A stretch of 37,598 nucleotides of DNA from an uncultured SAR86 cluster bacterium (GTDB lineage: Bacteria; Pseudomonadota; Gammaproteobacteria; Magnimaribacterales; D2472), in assembly GCA_902511575.1 (NCBI GenBank), contig CABXFU010000011.1, positions 1 through 37,598 on the forward strand. The letters run 5' to 3'. Numbering within the stretch: the stretch's first letter is position 1; each line of letters starts with the position of its first letter. Both the position numbers and the translations under genes were made by a program. Of this stretch, positions 15,506-24,624 are shown piece by piece. The notes below the pieces were generated by a model. The model saw only the letters and a list, made by a program, of their open reading frames with translations. It had not been told where the DNA came from and did not search any database.

Positions 15506-17380
15506 GTGAATATTAGCAAGCAAACTCTTGAAAGTGCATTGGATTCAGCCAGTTTTCCTGTCGTCGCAGCATTATTGGTACATTTTACAGGAGATATCTC
15601 AATATTAGAGAAATTACCTAGGCCTAATCAGGCAGTGCTAGGCGAAATACAAGGATTCCTATCCGAGGATGACAAACAAACAATTAAAAAAATAGCCCTC
15701 AAAGAAATAAGTAAGTTTTTTTCTAACCATGAGGTTAATGATATTTACGTTCCCTCCAATGAAGAGCTGAATAAGATGATGAGTTTTATAGTAGGAGAGA
15801 ATGTTTCTCCTGATTACATTCCTATGATGCTTCGTGATTTAAATATAACATCTCAGGATTTAAAGCCACCTTTAGGAACTGCAAAACCAAGTCTGGAAGT
15901 ATTGATTATTGGAGCTGGCATGTCTGGAATCCTTGCTGCAATTAAATTAGCTGAAAGAGGCATCAAGTTTAAAATTTACGAAAAAAATATTAATCTAGGC
16001 GGCACTTGGTTTGAAAACCGATATCCAGGATCTCGAGTTGACATCGCCAATCATTTTTATTCATATTCATTTGAAGAAAACCACCAGTGGTCAGAGCATT
16101 TTTCTCAACAGCCAGAGCTATTAGATTATTTTAAAAGATGTTTTGATAAATATGATATTCAAAAGAATACATACTTTGAAACTCAGGTCACTGATATGAA
16201 GTTTGATGATCTAACCAAAATGTGGGAAGTTACTTCTATACACAATGAAAAAAGTAACAAGGAAGTGATTAACATTGTTCTTTCTTGTGTTGGGCAGCTA
16301 AATCAACCAAAAATCCCTGACATTAAAGGCATCGATGAGTTTCAGGGCAATATGTTTCATTCCTCAAAATGGCCAGATGATGATGTGATTGTTGGAAAAA
16401 AAGTTGCTGTAGTTGGCAGTGGCGCTAGTGCATTTCAGATAGTTCCAAGCATTGCAAAATACTGTGAACAGTTAACAATTTTTCAACGATCTCCTCCCTG
16501 GATGTTCCCAAATCCAAAATATCATGAGCAGGTTGATGAATCTAAAAAATGGCTATTAGAGAACTTACCTTATTATTCACGATGGTATAGGTTTTTGCTT
16601 TTTTATCCTGGTTCAGATCAGTTGCTTGACTCATTATTTGTTGACCCTTCATGGAAAGAGAGAAGCGATTCCATCAATCAACAAAATGATGAAATGAGAG
16701 AGCTATTTACGTCTGCTATGTTGGCACAAATTTCTGATAAATCTCTTATTGATAAAGTGATTCCAAATTACCCACCATTTGGAAAGCGAATGTTACAAGA
16801 CAACGGCGCATGGTTAGAGGCGCTTCATTTACCAAACGTTACTTTGCTTGCTGAAGAGGTCACCCGCATGAGTTCCAGAGGAATTGTTAGCTCAGAAAAT
16901 GATTATGAATTTGATACAGTAGTCTTTGCTACTGGCTTTAAAGCCCAAGATTTTTTTTATCCCATTGAGATAGATGGCGGGGCAGGGAGCTTTAACAGTA
17001 TTTATAAGGATTCCCCTCAGTCCTATTTAGGGATTACTTTCTCCTCTATCCCAAATTTTTTTGCTATGTACGGTCCAGGCACTAATTTGGCACATGCAGG
17101 AAGCATTATCTTTAACTCAGAATGCCAAATCAATTATATTAGTTCAGCAATTGAGTACATGCTCAACAATGATTACAAATCTATCAGAGTGAAACCTAAA
17201 ATTGAAAAACAATATCAAGATAGATTTGATGATAGGCATATGGGAATGGTTTGGCAACATGAAGGTGTCTCTAGCTGGTATCAGAATTCAAAAGGCAAGG
17301 TTGTCACCACATCTCCATGGAGATTGGTAGAATATTGGAATTGGACAAATAACTTTAATGCAGATGAGTATGATTTTTAA
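15506..17380 (+). CDS. Flavin-binding Baeyer-Villiger monooxygenase, HAPMO-like
   Basis: 624 residues. An N-terminal extension of about 130 residues (ALLVHFTGDISIL...) resembles that of 4-hydroxyacetophenone monooxygenase. It is followed by an FAD-binding GAGMSG at about 137-142, the NLGGTWFENRYPGSRVD block, the type I fingerprint FQGNMFHSSKWPD, and an NADPH-binding VVGSGASAFQ. The enzyme should insert one oxygen atom into a ketone to give an ester, using NADPH and O2, in the cytoplasm. The start is a GTG at 15506; an ATG two bases earlier reads straight into a stop in another frame. It overlaps the sulfatase gene by up to 23 bp and is followed by a hydrolase that could cleave an ester product. 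The substrate is unknown. Confidence 0.9.
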   Translation: MNISKQTLESALDSASFPVVAALLVHFTGDISILEKLPRPNQAVLGEIQGFLSEDDKQTIKKIALKEISKFFSNHEVNDIYVPSNEELNKMMSFIVGENVSPDYIPMMLRDLNITSQDLKPPLGTAKPSLEVLIIGAGMSGILAAIKLAERGIKFKIYEKNINLGGTWFENRYPGSRVDIANHFYSYSFEENHQWSEHFSQQPELLDYFKRCFDKYDIQKNTYFETQVTDMKFDDLTKMWEVTSIHNEKSNKEVINIVLSCVGQLNQPKIPDIKGIDEFQGNMFHSSKWPDDDVIVGKKVAVVGSGASAFQIVPSIAKYCEQLTIFQRSPPWMFPNPKYHEQVDESKKWLLENLPYYSRWYRFLLFYPGSDQLLDSLFVDPSWKERSDSINQQNDEMRELFTSAMLAQISDKSLIDKVIPNYPPFGKRMLQDNGAWLEALHLPNVTLLAEEVTRMSSRGIVSSENDYEFDTVVFATGFKAQDFFYPIEIDGGAGSFNSIYKDSPQSYLGITFSSIPNFFAMYGPGTNLAHAGSIIFNSECQINYISSAIEYMLNNDYKSIRVKPKIEKQYQDRFDDRHMGMVWQHEGVSSWYQNSKGKVVTTSPWRLVEYWNWTNNFNADEYDF

Positions 17381-18992
17381 ATTATTTTTTATTGGACTGA
17401 TAACTTTTTCCACTATTACTAATGCAGACGAAAGAAGACCTAATGTCATTATATTTTTAGTTGATGACTTGGGATGGGCTGATATTTCATTGAGAGGTGC
17501 TCCCATAGATACTCCTGCAATTGATTCAATATTTTCAGAGGGTCTAACGCTTGATAGGTTTTATGCAACTCCAATATGTAGTCCAACCAGAGCAGCTTTA
17601 ATGACAGGACGTGATCCATTAAGGCTAGGAATCTCCTATTCAGTAGTGATGCCATGGATGAATAATGGAGTTCATCCAGATGAGCATTTTATGCCTGAAT
17701 CATTTAAAGCCGCCGGCTATCAAACTGCCATGGTGGGTAAGTGGCATCTTGGGCATTCTCAGGAAATCTTCCATCCAAATGCTAGAGGTTTTGATAATTT
17801 TTATGGTCACATGCATACAGAAGTTGGATACTTTCCTCCATTTGCAAATCAAGGGGGAATTGATTTTCAGAGAAATGGAGTGACTATTACAGATGAAGGT
17901 TATGAAACATTTCTGTTGGCAGATGAAGCTTCACGATGGATCAAAGCAAGAGATCAAGATAAACCTTTTTTTCTGTATATGCCATTTATTGCACCTCATA
18001 GCCCCTTAGAAGCTCCAGATAACCTTGTTCAAAAATATGAGGCTTTGGAAGATACAAGAGAGTTAACAAGAAGCACAGCAATTGATCGCACTAGAACATT
18101 GAATGGATTTTCACCAAGCGCGCGACCTATGTATGCGGCTGTGGTAGACGGTCTAGATCAAGCAATAGGGCAGGTTTTAGATACTTTAAGGAGCGAAGGT
18201 ATTGAAGAAGAGACCATAATATTATTTAGCAGCGACAATGGTGGCGCTGCATATGCTGGAGGTGGCGCAGACAATTTCCCACTTCGCGGGGGGAAAGGTG
18301 ACACCTATGAGGGAGGGATTAGAGTTATTGCTGCCATGAAGTGGAAAGGTATGCTAGAGGCAGGAAATAAATTTGAATCAATAATGACTGTAATGGATGT
18401 TTTCCCAACTCTTGCAAGCGCCTCAGGAGTTCCGATGTTGAATTCAAAAGAAATTTGGGGAAGAGACATGTGGTCTGCGATAAAAGATGGAAAAGATGTA
18501 AAGCTTAATAAAGAAGTGTATTTTGCATCTGAAACACCTAATTATGGTGAATTTCACACAACAGTCTTTAATGATAAATGGAAGCTGGTTCAAGTTATAA
18601 CAAGCTCTTTATTAGAAATTAATGTAGAAAATAAATTATTTGATATCAGCGCTGATCCAAATGAATATAATAACTTAGCAGATCAATATCCAAAGTTAGT
18701 TGAAATAATGGCAAATAAGATTAGAGAATGGCGTGCTCTTCATCCAATATCAGGCATTAGAGCTCAATTAGTTCCTCCCCCAGGTTGGAGAGCTCCTAGA
18801 GATTGGACAAGTTACACTATACCTATTGAGGAACTTCAAGATGATGCATCTTTAGGTTTCGGTGCTCATGCGCACCAGATACTTGATTATTTAATTAAAG
18901 ATCATGGAAGAATTATCTATGATTGTAAGCCTGGTGATTGGGAGCGAGGAAAGTGCAAGGCTCCAGAAAAACCTAATACTCATCACCACTAA
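17358..18992 (+). CDS. Secreted sulfatase (arylsulfatase type, formylglycine-dependent)
   Basis: 544 residues from the first ATG. A start at 17370 (MIFKLFFIG...) gives a cleaner signal peptide cut near TNA-DER, and both lie within the end of the monooxygenase gene. The metal-binding start VIIFLVDDLGW leads to the sulfatase signature CSPTRAALMTGR, where Cys74 would be turned into formylglycine. MVGKWHLGH and FSSDNGG complete the active site. It removes sulfate from a carbohydrate or other ester in the periplasm. The RGGKGDTYEGGIRV block is typical of arylsulfatases acting on polysaccharides. Cys activation needs a formylglycine-generating enzyme or anSME, not in this window. The stop overlaps the next start (TAATG). 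Confidence 0.94.
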   Translation: MQMSMIFKLFFIGLITFSTITNADERRPNVIIFLVDDLGWADISLRGAPIDTPAIDSIFSEGLTLDRFYATPICSPTRAALMTGRDPLRLGISYSVVMPWMNNGVHPDEHFMPESFKAAGYQTAMVGKWHLGHSQEIFHPNARGFDNFYGHMHTEVGYFPPFANQGGIDFQRNGVTITDEGYETFLLADEASRWIKARDQDKPFFLYMPFIAPHSPLEAPDNLVQKYEALEDTRELTRSTAIDRTRTLNGFSPSARPMYAAVVDGLDQAIGQVLDTLRSEGIEEETIILFSSDNGGAAYAGGGADNFPLRGGKGDTYEGGIRVIAAMKWKGMLEAGNKFESIMTVMDVFPTLASASGVPMLNSKEIWGRDMWSAIKDGKDVKLNKEVYFASETPNYGEFHTTVFNDKWKLVQVITSSLLEINVENKLFDISADPNEYNNLADQYPKLVEIMANKIREWRALHPISGIRAQLVPPPGWRAPRDWTSYTIPIEELQDDASLGFGAHAHQILDYLIKDHGRIIYDCKPGDWERGKCKAPEKPNTHHH

Positions 18993-19834
18993 TGAAGCAG
19001 TTTATTTTATTTTTTATTATTTTTTCTTCCATTGAATTATTTGCTAGGCAGATTGAAGAGACAACTTTCTCTTACTGGAAAAAACCTGACTCAAAAATTT
19101 ACTATTCAACTCCAGATTCAATAAATACTAATACAAAAATTATTTTTATTATGCATGGGGCCTCTAGAACAGCAAAAAAATATTTAAATGATTGGCTGCC
19201 TTTGGTTAAGAACAGAAATGTTGTTTTGATAGCTCCAGAATTTTCTAAAGAATCGTATCCTGAATATGTCTATTTAATGATGGGCACAGAAAAGGGAAAA
19301 TTATTGAAAGACCAATCACTTTTTTTAACAGATTCTCTTGGACTTCTTTTTGATTATTTCAAAGCTAAATTCAAAATCTCTACAACAACCTTCAGACTTT
19401 ATGGGCATTCTGGAGGATCGCAATTTGTGCATAGGTATCTTTTATTAAGCAATGAAACTAGAATTGAAAAAGCTGCGATGGCAAATGCAGGCTTTTATAC
19501 ATTTGCAGATGATGGCATCTCTTATCCCTTTGGTATCAAAAACATGAATGTCTCAGATGAAAGACTTGAGTGGCTTCTAAGAATGAAAGGAGGGGTCTTC
19601 TTAGGTGATGCAGATAACGATCCAAAACATCATTCCTTGCCTGCTATGCGAAAAGCAAAAAAACAAGGCAGACATAGATTTGAAAGAGGCACAAATTTTT
19701 TTAATGATTTAATCAAGCTGGGTGTTGAAAAGAATTTACCTTTTAGATGGAGGTATCAGACAGTTCCAGGAATTGCACATGACAACGCTGGCATGAGTTT
19801 AGCTGCATCTGAGTTTTTGTTAGAGGATCTTTAA
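18992..19834 (+). CDS. Exported alpha/beta hydrolase (esterase-like)
   Basis: 280 residues with a signal peptide (MKQFILFFIIFSSIELFA, then RQ). The alpha/beta hydrolase fold shows IIFIMHGASRT with the oxyanion loop, nucleophile elbow GHSGGS, an acidic FLGDADND and the likely catalytic His in VPGIAHDNA. It resembles PHB-depolymerase- or LpqC-like esterases in layout. It starts one base inside the sulfatase stop, so it belongs to the monooxygenase-sulfatase operon, and it converges on the photolyase gene (4 bp overlap). Its likely job is hydrolysis of an ester or amide in the periplasm; whether it handles the ester made by the monooxygenase is unproven, since the two are predicted to sit in different compartments. 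Confidence 0.8.
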   Translation: MKQFILFFIIFSSIELFARQIEETTFSYWKKPDSKIYYSTPDSINTNTKIIFIMHGASRTAKKYLNDWLPLVKNRNVVLIAPEFSKESYPEYVYLMMGTEKGKLLKDQSLFLTDSLGLLFDYFKAKFKISTTTFRLYGHSGGSQFVHRYLLLSNETRIEKAAMANAGFYTFADDGISYPFGIKNMNVSDERLEWLLRMKGGVFLGDADNDPKHHSLPAMRKAKKQGRHRFERGTNFFNDLIKLGVEKNLPFRWRYQTVPGIAHDNAGMSLAASEFLLEDL

Positions 19835-21330
19835 GAGGTATTTTTTTCAATAAATTCCTCTGCAGCTTTAAAGATTTTAATTTTTCTATCTTCATTCATT
19901 TTATCTAAAGACTTTGGCATTAATGCCAGTCTTGGGTTTGTGGCGAAGAACTCTCTATTATTCTCTATAAATCGCCAGTAAAGACCATCCACAGCATCAC
20001 ACCATTCTCCCTTTTTGTAATTTGACATTCTTAACATGTAGCTTGATCCACATATATATGGTTTGGTAGAAAATATACCTCCGTCAGCATAAGTCCCCAT
20101 TCCAAATACATTTGGTACCATTACCCACTCTGCTGAATCGACATACATTTCCATAAACCATCGATAAATTTCACTTGGTCTAATGTTTGATAGATTCATT
20201 AAATTAGAGATAATCATTAGCCTATTGATATGGTGCGTATAACCTGTAGCAGCAGACTCTTTAATTGCATCATCAAGCAAAGGAATGCCTGTTTCACCTA
20301 AATACCAATTTTGATTAAGGTTCTTATCATGCGACCAAAAATTCATTTCTTTATATTGAGGCATGTTTTCCCAATATACTCCTCTAATAAATTCTCTCCA
20401 TCCTAAAATCTGTCTCACAAAACCCTCTAATGCATTGATTGGAATCTCATGTTCAGTTTTCTTGAAATAACTTATGGCATCAACGATACATTCCATTGGA
20501 TCTAATAAACCAGAATTTATGTATGGGGATAATAGGGAGTGAAATAAAGTCGTATTTTCTTTATCTATGGCATCTTGAAAATCTCCGAAGTATTTAAAAT
20601 AATTTCGTAAAAAATTCTTCAATTGTTTTCTAGCATCAGAGTGAGTGACTGCCCAGTTAAAACTTTCTAAATTTCCAGCTGAACCAGGAAAGCAATTTTC
20701 AATATCAACCATTGTTGATATTGTTAGCTCATCAGATTTAATCTTAAGCCTAGGCTTGGGGAGCTCTTTTAATTTTGAAATACTTTTTTGGTTGTCTTTA
20801 TCAAAATTCCATTTACCGCCTAGCGGTTTATTATCTTCCATAAGAAGGCTATATTTTTTCCTTAGCCATCGGTAATAGTATTCTTGAACAAGAGATTTTT
20901 TATCAGCAGACCATTCTGAAAAACCTTCAATTGAGTCAATAAATTTTGTATCTGGATGTATCTTTAGCTCTACATCATGCTTAGATCCAAAGAACATTAG
21001 TTGAGTTAGAATTCCATGATCGCTTGGCTGGGTAACATGAAGTAAATTAAATTTAAGTTTTTTATGCAATGCCTCTAGTTCATGCATTAGGTCAATATTT
21101 CTATCCTTGGTAATTTTTATATGGATAATTTTTGTAAAATCATTCTCTAATTTTTCTTTCCAATGCCTTAAGGCTGATATTTGCAAGACTAACTTATGCT
21201 TATGATGTTTAAGTTGGTAATAAGTATCGCAAGGCTCGTATAACAATAATGGATCAGAGCTCTTGATTGAGGAGAGAACTTTATTGTTTGTTGATAAATC
21301 ATCTGGAAAGAGTAATCCTATTTGTTTCAT
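19831..21330 (-). CDS. Photolyase/cryptochrome-related protein (FeS-BCP/PhrB-like)
   Basis: 499 residues. An N-terminal alpha/beta antenna domain (1-130) and a helical FAD domain match the prokaryotic cryptochrome/(6-4) photolyase group: LGWREFIRGVYW, the paired His in GYTHHINRLMI, MYVDSAEWVMVPNVFGMG and YADGG. It should use light and FAD to repair UV dimers or sense blue light. In Agrobacterium PhrB four Cys (350, 438, 441, 454) hold a [4Fe-4S] cluster. Here Cys281 and Cys444 fit the first and last, but the middle pair is replaced in MSNYKKGEW; Cys427 is nearby but elsewhere. The iron-sulfur cluster may therefore be absent. The start overlaps the stop of the upstream flavoprotein gene (ATGA). 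Confidence 0.88.
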   Translation of the reverse strand: MKQIGLLFPDDLSTNNKVLSSIKSSDPLLLYEPCDTYYQLKHHKHKLVLQISALRHWKEKLENDFTKIIHIKITKDRNIDLMHELEALHKKLKFNLLHVTQPSDHGILTQLMFFGSKHDVELKIHPDTKFIDSIEGFSEWSADKKSLVQEYYYRWLRKKYSLLMEDNKPLGGKWNFDKDNQKSISKLKELPKPRLKIKSDELTISTMVDIENCFPGSAGNLESFNWAVTHSDARKQLKNFLRNYFKYFGDFQDAIDKENTTLFHSLLSPYINSGLLDPMECIVDAISYFKKTEHEIPINALEGFVRQILGWREFIRGVYWENMPQYKEMNFWSHDKNLNQNWYLGETGIPLLDDAIKESAATGYTHHINRLMIISNLMNLSNIRPSEIYRWFMEMYVDSAEWVMVPNVFGMGTYADGGIFSTKPYICGSSYMLRMSNYKKGEWCDAVDGLYWRFIENNREFFATNPRLALMPKSLDKMNEDRKIKIFKAAEEFIEKNTS

Positions 21331-22262
21331 AATCTTTTCTCAGTTAGATATTTTCCTAATGCAGATCCAGACACGTATGCTGATTCAACGCGCGGAGAAA
21401 GATTCCAATCACCAATCGCAAACGCATCTTCAGAAACGCATGTGTATTCATTGTTAAGATCTGATCGGCTACACAAAGCATATTTCCATCTAAAGATTCC
21501 TGAATGGATGAGTGTATATTTCCCTTTAATTATATTTTTAAAACCATCCTCAGCTCGAGTTTGAATTAAGGAGTCAGTATCATTCATCATCGCTATACTG
21601 GCCTTTGGTGAAAATTGTAATACCCAAGTTTCAGCATTTTTTTTATTATAAAATTTACTTGTTCCTAGCCATGAAATATCCTCATTGATATTTTTATAAC
21701 CAAAATGCTCGTAAATAGGACTTCCAACTAAAGTCATTCCAACTGATATACAGGGGTTAAATGTTGCCTGATGATCTATTTCAGACTGGAAAACTTCCTT
21801 AGCTTGGGGAAGGGGAAGGCTGGAAATTATCATATCGTATGATTCCTTATAGCCTGAATTAAAATAAACTAACTTTTTTCTTTCATCTATTTTTATTGCC
21901 TTTTTATTAAAGTTTAGATTTAAATGTTGTTCATAATTTTTAAGCAGAGTATGCATTCCATTTTCTGCAACAAAATAGTCTTTAGTTTCAATGCTAGAGT
22001 TAATCTTTATATCAAAAGAGGAACCTAAAAAGTTAATAGCATTATTTTGAGTTAAAAACTCTTGAAAAGAGCTTGTTTGCGCTGAACAGAATTGAGCTCC
22101 AAAGTGAAACACTCCATTCGGCAATGATTTTGCGCAAAGCCTTCCACCAACCCCTCGTGATTTTTCATAAATGTGGACATCAAAATTATCATGAAGACTA
22201 AGGGCACAGGCAATTCCGCTCATGCCAGCCCCCAAGATAATGATCTTAGGCTTTCTCTGCAT
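21327..22262 (-). CDS. FAD-dependent oxidoreductase, renalase-like
   Basis: 311 residues. The dinucleotide-binding start IIILGAGMSGIACALSL and the GVGGRLCAK loop bind FAD, as in amine oxidases and renalase. FHFGAQFCSAQ follows, with a middle substrate domain, and a C-terminal FAIGDWNLSPRVESAYVSG closes the FAD site. Bacterial renalases oxidise isomeric dihydro-NAD(P) forms; the length and layout fit, but the substrate is not readable. It is the middle gene of a three-gene minus-strand run: amidohydrolase, 2-bp gap, this gene, 4-bp overlap, photolyase. Confidence 0.85.
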   Translation of the reverse strand: MQRKPKIIILGAGMSGIACALSLHDNFDVHIYEKSRGVGGRLCAKSLPNGVFHFGAQFCSAQTSSFQEFLTQNNAINFLGSSFDIKINSSIETKDYFVAENGMHTLLKNYEQHLNLNFNKKAIKIDERKKLVYFNSGYKESYDMIISSLPLPQAKEVFQSEIDHQATFNPCISVGMTLVGSPIYEHFGYKNINEDISWLGTSKFYNKKNAETWVLQFSPKASIAMMNDTDSLIQTRAEDGFKNIIKGKYTLIHSGIFRWKYALCSRSDLNNEYTCVSEDAFAIGDWNLSPRVESAYVSGSALGKYLTEKRL

Positions 22263-22264
22263 TG

Positions 22265-23542
22265 TTAAAGGCTTTGCTTATATATGACCCCATCCTTCAT
22301 CACAAAGCTTACATTTTCAACTATTGAAATATCTTCAATGGGATTCTTTTGAAAAGCTATGATGTCAGCAAACATTCCTGGTTTTATTTGACCGAGCTGA
22401 TCTTCTACTCTGAGAAGTTTTGCTGTTTCAATTGTTGCGCTTTTTAAAGCATCTTCATTAGACATTCCAGCATTTGTCATCAGAATAAACTCCTGCCAAT
22501 TATCTCCATGAGCTGAAACTCCTGAATCAGTTCCAAATGCTATTTTCACACCTGCTTTATATGCCTGAGCAAAGGTTGATGTTATTTGAGGCCCAATTTT
22601 TTCTGCCTTTGGTTTAACAAGAGCAGGAAAGAAGTTAGGAATTTTTGCTTTTTCAGCCACCCAATCTCCAGCCATTATAGTAGGCACATAATAAGTCCCT
22701 CTTGCTTTCATTAAATCCATTATTTCTTGATCCATGTATGTGCCATGTTCTATTGAATTAATTCCAGCTAATACAGCTCGTTTCATCCCTTCTTTTCCAT
22801 GAGCATGTGCTGCCGTCCACAGTCCATAATCATTAGCCGTGGAAACAATGGCAATAAGTTCTGCATCTGTAAATTGAGGATTCTCACCAGATTTAGCAAC
22901 ACTTAAAACTCCTCCTGTTGCGGTAATTTTTATCCCGTCAGTTCCATCTTTGTATCTTTGTCTTACCGCTTTTATTGCCTCTTCAGGACTATCAATCACA
23001 CCTTCTTCGGGAGTAGGTGGAGCATAATTATCTTTTGGCATTCCATTTGTAGGATCTCCATGCCCCCCAGTCGTAGCAATAGTTTTGCCTGATGTAAAAA
23101 TTCTTGGGCCAATCACCAATCCTTGATTAATTGCTTCTCTCAGTGAAATAGTCTCCATGCCACCATCACCAACATTTCTCACTGATGTAAATCCAGCCAT
23201 CAATGTTTTTGATGCTGCATTTGCAGCAAATAATGCGCGATATTCAGGCTCAATTTTAGATTGCCTTTCTGCTTTAGGGACATATTCTTGGGCAAGATGA
23301 ACATGCATATCCATAAATCCAGGTAATACATAAGACTGCTTTAAATTAACAACTTCGTCATTTTGTGTTGGCGTTGCGTAACCTTTTGTGATTTCTGTTA
23401 TTTTATTCCCTTTAATTTTAATGGTTACTGCTTTTGCAACCTCCCCATCATTTGTATCTAACAGGTTTCCTACATGAAGTAGAGTATCTGCATTAATAAA
23501 ATGTGAAATTGAAAGGAACAAGAATAAAGAAATTTTTTTCAT
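22265..23542 (-). CDS. Exported amidohydrolase-superfamily protein (imidazolonepropionase/prolidase-like)
   Basis: 425 residues from the ATG at 23542, which begins a clear signal peptide (MKKISLFLFLSISHFINA). The frame also extends to a TTG at 23578, adding 12 residues that spoil the signal, so I reject that start. Metal motifs: DMHVHL near the N-terminus, a lysine in DGIKITATGGV that may be the carbamylated bridge, AAHAHG, SIEHGT, and a late FGTDSG with the catalytic Asp. This is the pattern of periplasmic amidohydrolases that cut dipeptides or similar amide bonds. A TIM barrel with a small beta domain (HVGNLLDT... and GMFADIIAF) is implied. First gene of the run with the renalase-like and photolyase genes. 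Confidence 0.9.
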   Translation of the reverse strand: MKKISLFLFLSISHFINADTLLHVGNLLDTNDGEVAKAVTIKIKGNKITEITKGYATPTQNDEVVNLKQSYVLPGFMDMHVHLAQEYVPKAERQSKIEPEYRALFAANAASKTLMAGFTSVRNVGDGGMETISLREAINQGLVIGPRIFTSGKTIATTGGHGDPTNGMPKDNYAPPTPEEGVIDSPEEAIKAVRQRYKDGTDGIKITATGGVLSVAKSGENPQFTDAELIAIVSTANDYGLWTAAHAHGKEGMKRAVLAGINSIEHGTYMDQEIMDLMKARGTYYVPTIMAGDWVAEKAKIPNFFPALVKPKAEKIGPQITSTFAQAYKAGVKIAFGTDSGVSAHGDNWQEFILMTNAGMSNEDALKSATIETAKLLRVEDQLGQIKPGMFADIIAFQKNPIEDISIVENVSFVMKDGVIYKQSL

Positions 23543-23625
23543 ATTTTTTAATTTTTTATGAATTGCGATAATTAACAATACTATCTTTTAATCGAACTTA
23601 AAAGATTAGCAAAAATAACTAATTG

Positions 23626-24609
23626 CTAATCAATATTGATAATTTTAGAGTTTAACTCAAGCCCATTTTGATCATGAATAGAAACTGTAACTTTATTTTT
23701 ACTCGGTTCAATATCTAGAATTCCAAAATTTTTTATAGGATATGTTCTGCCTATTAACAAAGGGTCAGTTTCAATATTTTTTGATGCAGATTTATTAAGT
23801 GACGAAGCTGTGATTTCAATAAAATCTTCATTTTGATAAATGCCTGATCTATGTCTATCACCAGATATAGCAAGAATTGTTTTATCTTTTGAGGCATTCG
23901 CGATTAATTTAAGTAGTCTTTTTCTTTCCAGGGGAAAATTCCCCCATTTTTCATACGGATGATCCGTAGCTAGGATTTGAATAGATGAGAGAATGATGAC
24001 CATATCAGCAGATGAGTTTTCAATAGATTTTTCAAACCAAGACCATTGATCTTGACCAAGAATGGTTGCCTCTAAATCATTATTTTTTTTATATGCATTT
24101 TTTTTCCCTTTTAGCTTAGATCTGAAGAATCTAGTATCTAGACCAATGATCTCAACAGTTAATCCCTCAATTTCTTTGGTTTGCTTGAAATAAATACCGT
24201 CTCTGTTGCTTCTAGGATCATCAGGAGAAATACCCCAGAAAGCTAAAAACATTTTTTGAGCATCCTTTTTGAACGGATAATCACCACCCCCATCATTGAG
24301 ACCAAAGTCATGATCATCCCAGATTGCTAATATTTCTTTATTACTCATCAACCATTTAGGTAATCTAGTTTTTTGCATTGCATAGGCTTTTTTCATCTTT
24401 GATAGCTTGCCACTGGGGATATCTCCATAGACGTTATCTCCTAGAAAAATAAAACCATCAATATTTTCATTTTTAATTGATGGCCATATATCTTGCGCAA
24501 AACGTTGATCTAAACATGAACCTAATCCATATTTAAATGCATTAACATCTGTTGGCATGACTATAGCTGCGAACAAATATATAACTGGTATGCATAAATA
24601 ATTTTTCAT
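23626..24609 (-). CDS. PhoD-like alkaline phosphatase family protein, exported
   Basis: 327 residues with a signal peptide ending near VNA-FKYG. Metallophosphatase motifs in order: GLGSCLDQ, IFLGDNVYGD, IWDDHDFGLNDGG and SGDRHRSG, the pattern of PhoD-like phosphatases/phosphodiesterases using Ca/Fe-type metal centres. It should release phosphate from esters in the periplasm, useful in phosphate-poor seawater. It lacks the N-terminal extra domain of long PhoD proteins and is closer to the short form. No Pho box was recognised. Its start is just 15 bp from the divergent lipoprotein start, so its promoter must overlap that gene. Confidence 0.9.
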   Translation of the reverse strand: MKNYLCIPVIYLFAAIVMPTDVNAFKYGLGSCLDQRFAQDIWPSIKNENIDGFIFLGDNVYGDIPSGKLSKMKKAYAMQKTRLPKWLMSNKEILAIWDDHDFGLNDGGGDYPFKKDAQKMFLAFWGISPDDPRSNRDGIYFKQTKEIEGLTVEIIGLDTRFFRSKLKGKKNAYKKNNDLEATILGQDQWSWFEKSIENSSADMVIILSSIQILATDHPYEKWGNFPLERKRLLKLIANASKDKTILAISGDRHRSGIYQNEDFIEITASSLNKSASKNIETDPLLIGRTYPIKNFGILDIEPSKNKVTVSIHDQNGLELNSKIINID

Positions 24610-24624
24610 AATATTATTATCTCA

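Noticed and set aside
21322-21564. 80-codon plus-strand frame opposite the renalase-like gene
   Set aside because: Antisense to a clearly coding region, low-complexity translation and no ribosome site; treated as a shadow.
23543-23578. TTG start for the amidohydrolase at 23578
   Set aside because: Adds 12 residues in front of a clean signal peptide; the ATG at 23542 is the better start.
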